From positions 1,529,001-1,593,000 of the forward strand of contig JACEVL010000807.1 in the NCBI GenBank assembly GCA_020284085.1: a DNA stretch of 64,000 nt, read 5' to 3'. The translations under genes were made by a program, and so were the position numbers. Origin of the DNA: Aporrectodea caliginosa (Eukaryota; Annelida; Clitellata; Crassiclitellata; Lumbricidae). Shown here one piece after another: positions 60,601-64,000 of the stretch (position 1 is the first letter of the stretch; every line of letters begins with the position of its first letter). Under the pieces are notes generated by a model. That model was not told the origin of the DNA. It was given only the letters and a program-made list of their open reading frames with translations, and searched no databases.

Positions 60601-63347
60601 GCTCAATATCTAGGAAGCGACAAGCGAGTGGGTTTTGACCACTGGCGTCACATTTATAAAAAACATTAGCAATACAACTGTAAATTTATATAATTTGCCC
60701 TCCTTCCACAGTTATTAAGAATGTGTCAACTCAAGTTATAAATCAATTTATTCGGACTCACTGTGATGGTATTATTGCTGTTTAATAATAATATTTCCAA
60801 GAAATTTCCATGATCGATTGTATCGTCGTTTAATGTATATGCAGCATCATTTTTTGACCGATAACTGAGACCACGTTTTCCAATCATTTTCAGAATCTCA
60901 ATTACTCTTTCCAGCACTTGTCTCTTTTCTTGAACTTCTTGGTACCTTCGTTTACTTTGCTGAGAGAATAAAATGCTATCAATGTCTCTTCCACTTACAG
61001 ACATTAAATGAGCTTCCACACACTTCTCGTGATATTTGCTGTTTTCATGTTCCTCTATTCTTTGATGCACATGTTTCCAGGAATTCATTCCCGTTGTGAA
61101 TGAGTTCATATCGTCAGTCTTGCCATATGCTAAGCATACTGTGCAAAACAATGCTTTAGATTCTTTACAGTATGACACCCAATTCCTATTGATACCATTG
61201 CTTCTGACCAATACCCGATACGCATTTGTAAGTGTTAGATCAGTTTCACTCACACTAGGTTGTATTGGGTGAAATTTAAAAAACGATTGTAAAGTATTCT
61301 GTCGAGGACGTTTGAAATAGTAACTGGTGTTTTTATCATCGATAACTGAAGTTTCTGTCACTTCTTCTGAACTATCATTCTCGGCATTTAGATCTGCCAC
61401 TGCCAGCGTTGTGTTGTCAGTTAACTCCGACGGCTCGTAACATTTTCTAAATGTAAGGTGGGAATAAAGTTTGTTGGCACGACTGATTGGACCGAATGCT
61501 GATTGTTTTCATCGTTTTGACTTGTGTCGGGTTGTTTACTTGCAGAAGGTGTTTGTTGAGAGCTGGTGTCTTCAGTTTGAATTGGAGTGGCTTTAAATAA
61601 ATCGACTAGATTTCGGCAGCAAGCTCCATCTTTACCAAGAATCTTTAGTTTCTTATCTCTTACTTTCTCCGCACCACCTTTACATTTACGTTTCGGATTT
61701 ATATCACTCATAACCGTAACATATCTTATTTAATTAATATTACTTATTACTAACTAACAAATTTAAAAGAAATTTTATCAAAACACACTCAGTGGAAGAC
61801 GCCGGAAGTAGAATGGAAGATCGCCCATTCTTATCTAACATGGCGGCCGCTGGCACGGAGCACTGTAAACTATTGCAATTTTCACTAATTTACAAACCGG
61901 TTAACCGATAAAAACCGGTTAACCGATGCCGCAATTTTTTGTAAAAAAACCTGTATCATCTGTACTAAATTGATTAAATTATTATAGTCAGTCCTGGCGG
62001 CCCACCGGGAATCTTCCCGGGCAAATAACAGTCCACCACACTGCACAATGTCACAATTTTTTTATAACACCAAAACTTCAGTTACCATTAACAGTAAATA
62101 ATCAAAACGTAGTGTTTAATTTTTGTAGTAAGTCATCTATTTTGTACAATATATGGTGAATATTTTGCTTTATCGATGTGTAAAACAATACATGTTATGA
62201 TTTTTTCATGTGGCTATAGTTAAGAAATGCTGCCCAGCTAGAAACGATAAGCATTCACTCCCGATATTTTCCCAAAACACATCCTAACATTAACTGGCCG
62301 TTGCTATAGCAATCTGAAACATACCTAGCCGATCATACTGCACATGTGACCGAAGAAGACTTTCTCTGGCATCCTTCTCTGAAACGATGGTAACGTTGCT
62401 TGCGTTCGTACCACACTTTGCATCAAGAAGGTTTTGAAGGCAGTTTAGAGCACATCTGGCATCGCCATCGCACATCTGTGAAATTACGTCAATCACCTTT
62501 GGTTCCAGGAAGGTCTTGAACTGACTACGAAATAAGATGAGAATATTCTTTAATTGACCAATTGCTATCCGCATTTTGGTGCACAGACATGTTAATAAAC
62601 ATACTTCAGCCATTTGTAATTCAATTACATTTTCCCATGTATTTTTTGTAATTTGAAATTATATTTCATGTCCCAAAGTAATTTGTAATTCAATTACATT
62701 TCTCCAGTAATTTGCCCTCCCTTGTGTACAGATATGGTAATAAACAAACATCCATCCATTGAGCTGATCAAAACAGTTAAATATTATAAAATCACACATA
62801 TTATCCTAAATCCGATATACATCCACACACGCACACATTTGTATATACTATATACACAAATATAGCTAAAATGACTGCTGGTTGTTCTCATGTCCCGGTT
62901 CTTCTCTAATAAATAACAGAAAATGAGAATAAATAAAAGAAAATGTTATGGCTGTGTTCCTCAGACTTGTCATCATTCAATAAGGTTACCTGACTATCTT
63001 TCTCTGATCATACCTAAAAAGAGAACTGTTCTTGGAGAACAAACTTTTTCAGTTGCTGGACACAGATTTTGGAACCCTCTCTCTGTATTACTTATAAATA
63101 AACAGAACATTACAAACCCACAAGAACCATTGCTTTCGGTCTTTCTGCCATCTTCAGACAAGAGTCCGACATTCAATTCCACAAGCGTCCTTCGAAGTAT
63201 CTCCTCGATGTTCGGCACAGAAAGTTTCTCCAAGACAAAGACTTGGCATCGACTAAGCAGCGCATTGTTGATATGGAACGATGGATTTTCAGTTGTAGCA
63301 CCAATCAGTACGATCGTACCATCTTCCACATGGGGTAAGAAGGTGTC
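57656..63347 (-). CDS. WRNIP1: WRNIP1, AAA+ ATPase (partial, 5' end outside window)
   Basis: WRNIP1 is a RarA/Mgs1-type AAA+ ATPase that acts at stalled replication forks in the nucleus. Five exons are visible on the minus strand, in transcript order: 63118-63347, 62325-62524, 59126-59205, 58524-58689 and 57656-57774 (stop at 57656-57658). They give 264 residues in one frame. The first reads [20 protein letters not shown], then NPSF with the LLSRC arginine-finger region, so it covers sensor 1. The second has [14 protein letters not shown] and RSHVQYDRL. Later exons have [27 protein letters not shown] and [14 protein letters not shown] near the C-terminus. All match vertebrate WRNIP1 in order. 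The Walker A/B motifs and the ubiquitin-binding finger must lie beyond 64000. A segment of about 50 residues expected between exons two and three was not found. Confidence 0.9.
57775..58523 (-). other. WRNIP1 last intron
   Basis: It contains a repeat at 58058-58135 (AATATCCTTTAATGAACCAATTGCTAGCCG words) shared with 62535-62610, immediately beside the exon at 62325-62524. Confidence 0.7.
58840..59000 (-). repeat. SINE fragment of the GGTTGTCC family in WRNIP1 intron
   Basis: ACAAACTTCTAAAGCGCTAC, CAACTTATTCACGAGTGCTG and AGGGTTGTCCAAAAC match 49500-49660. Confidence 0.65.
59523..59978. mobile_element. MITE copy 1, 4-bp target duplication
   Basis: The element 59527-59974 (448 bp) has inverted ends GTGACGCCAGGAGTCAAAAC and GTTTTTGACCCCTGGGGTCAC (about 27 bp, a few mismatches). 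AAAT lies on both sides. It lies in a WRNIP1 intron and encodes nothing. Confidence 0.8.
60190..60655. mobile_element. MITE copy 2, 4-bp target duplication
   Basis: The element 60194-60651 is collinear with copy 1 (shared CTTCAAAATACTTTT, AACTGAAGTTATG, GCTTCTAGCTCA words). The right end is GGTTTTGACCACTGGCGTCAC; the left end is more degenerate. It is flanked by ATTT on both sides. Confidence 0.8.
60726..61711 (-). pseudogene. hAT/ZMYM-like transposase N-terminal half, frameshifted
   Basis: On the minus strand the first part (from 61711) reads [20 protein letters not shown], a basic N-terminus with [11 protein letters not shown]. The second (from about 61440 in another frame) reads [20 protein letters not shown] and continues to a TTF-type zinc finger ([20 protein letters not shown], HxxxEH...YHEKC). 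It then has the start of a DUF4371-like helical region ([28 protein letters not shown]). This order is that of hAT-related transposases and their ZMYM-type relatives. A single frameshift near 61440 splits the protein, and the RNase H catalytic part is missing, so it is a dead fragment. It lies in the WRNIP1 intron between the second and third visible exons, same strand. Confidence 0.75.
61985..62045. repeat. Possible hAT terminus upstream of the transposase fragment
   Basis: CAGTCCTGGCGGCCCACCGG and an AATCTTCCCGGGC block look like a hAT end. A matching inverted end was not recognised on the other side. Two ACCGGTTAACCGAT words lie at 61896-61927. Confidence 0.35.
62535..62762. repeat. Repeat cluster with MITE fragment in WRNIP1 intron
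   Basis: A copy of the AATATTCTTTAATTGACCAA repeat is followed at 62612-62724 by a fragment of the TGTAATTGAATTACAAATT MITE. After it, the words GTAATAAACA and CATCCATCCATT repeat the sequence before it. Confidence 0.6.
62985..63110 (+). pseudogene. LINE ORF2 C-terminal remnant in WRNIP1 intron
   Basis: [20 protein letters not shown] followed by [11 protein letters not shown] is the 'PRT...GERxFSVAxPRLWNSLP' end of CR1/L2-like LINE ORF2. It is antisense to WRNIP1 and ends about 8 bp from the 5' splice site of the exon at 63118-63347. Confidence 0.65.
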
Positions 63348-64000
63348 CTTTCAACAAACAAAAAACCTCATCTATATAATTAGATTTTACACAATAATTC
63401 TACCTGGAGCCACACATATAAGAAGTTCAACTAGAGTTCAACTGCAAGCTGAAACTATCTGCAACTGTTTCTTTCAAATCAAATTGACATTATTTGTACA
63501 TATAGCTTGCCTGGTATTTGTATACCATGATATTTTTATTTCACCTTTAACGTACAGCTCAAAAGTACAGTTTAAAGCTATTGTCATGACACAATGCCCC
63601 TTCTATATATTGTACTGCTCGCATGCAGACTAGTTGAATCACTGAATTAAACCCAATATAAAACAGAATTCAAAACATCTTTAAAAATTTCTAAGCCATT
63701 AACAACAAAAATGTTCTTGAAAATGGTCTCTGGCTTCATTGCGCAAAACACCAACCGAGTGTTTTGTTGCACTACATCATCGTAGTTTAAGTAAGTGCTT
63801 CCCAAACTTTTCAGTGTCAAGGACCGCAGGAATGAACTATTTGCAGGAATTAACTATTCAGTGTCACGGACTGGCAGAAATTTTCCCACTGCAAGAGGAC
63901 TGGTGCCTAATTTATGCATTATTTCTGTTTTTTATCACCTACAATAAATTCCTCAAATATGAATATAAAATTGATTTAAATGCATATTTCGCCAATGACA
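63348..64000. other. WRNIP1 intron running to the window edge
   Basis: No further WRNIP1 exon was found. At 63790-63900 a CTTCCCAAACTTTTCAGTG segment and AAGGACCG/ACGGACTGGCAG words resemble hAT-type termini. Confidence 0.5.

Overview
This is animal nuclear DNA. It has spliced genes with GT-AG introns, A+T-rich intergenic DNA, tRNA-derived SINEs, non-LTR (LINE) remnants, cut-and-paste transposons and very long microsatellites. The protein set and the repeat style (SINEs ending GCGCTATATAAAT, many hAT-type MITEs, a pervasive AGGCCTAT word) suggest a marine invertebrate deuterostome, perhaps an echinoderm or other ambulacrarian. The species assignment is inference.

Layout. Positions 1-25,500 hold no host gene that I can support. 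The main content is a 2.19-kb terminal-inverted-repeat element with a decayed, unfamiliar transposase (3053-5245), several SINEs, a Tc1/mariner-like element carrying a nested hAT MITE (11385-12744), a foldback MITE (12790-13245), a LINE remnant (13.9-14.2 kb), a 2.8-kb GA-rich minisatellite (14.78-17.57 kb) and further hAT-like MITEs (19.6-23.2 kb). Positions 25,556-37,852 carry a Kruppel-like zinc-finger transcription factor on the plus strand. It has a probable first exon at 25.56-25.75 kb, a large second exon at 34.45-36.40 kb and two zinc-finger exons; introns and UTR are packed with GAT/ATC arrays.

The right third is gene-dense. LACTB2 (metallo-beta-lactamase-fold endoribonuclease) is complete in seven exons at 43,323-48,195 (+), 296 aa, with all metal ligands. 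A MIC26/MIC27 (APOO/APOOL) MICOS subunit is complete in seven exons at 51,720-56,729 (+), 245 aa. WRNIP1 (AAA+ ATPase) runs on the minus strand, 57,656-63,347, and continues past the right edge; five exons are visible. MIC26/27 and WRNIP1 converge tail to tail with candidate poly(A) signals about 20 bp apart. The two complete genes both act in mitochondria; KLF is nuclear regulatory and WRNIP1 nuclear DNA maintenance. Nothing suggests a functional cluster beyond chance neighbours.

The observations most worth following are: (i) the 3053-5245 element, with a perfect 10-bp target duplication and a transposase family I know only as 'uncharacterized protein'; (ii) apparent absence of the penultimate AAA-lid exon of WRNIP1 at a position where neighbouring exon phases still splice in frame, in an intron occupied by a pair of MITEs and a broken hAT transposase; (iii) four 3' splice sites repeated with an exact 35-bp period before MIC26/27 exon 2; (iv) the KLF DNA-binding exon sitting between complementary GAT and ATC arrays.
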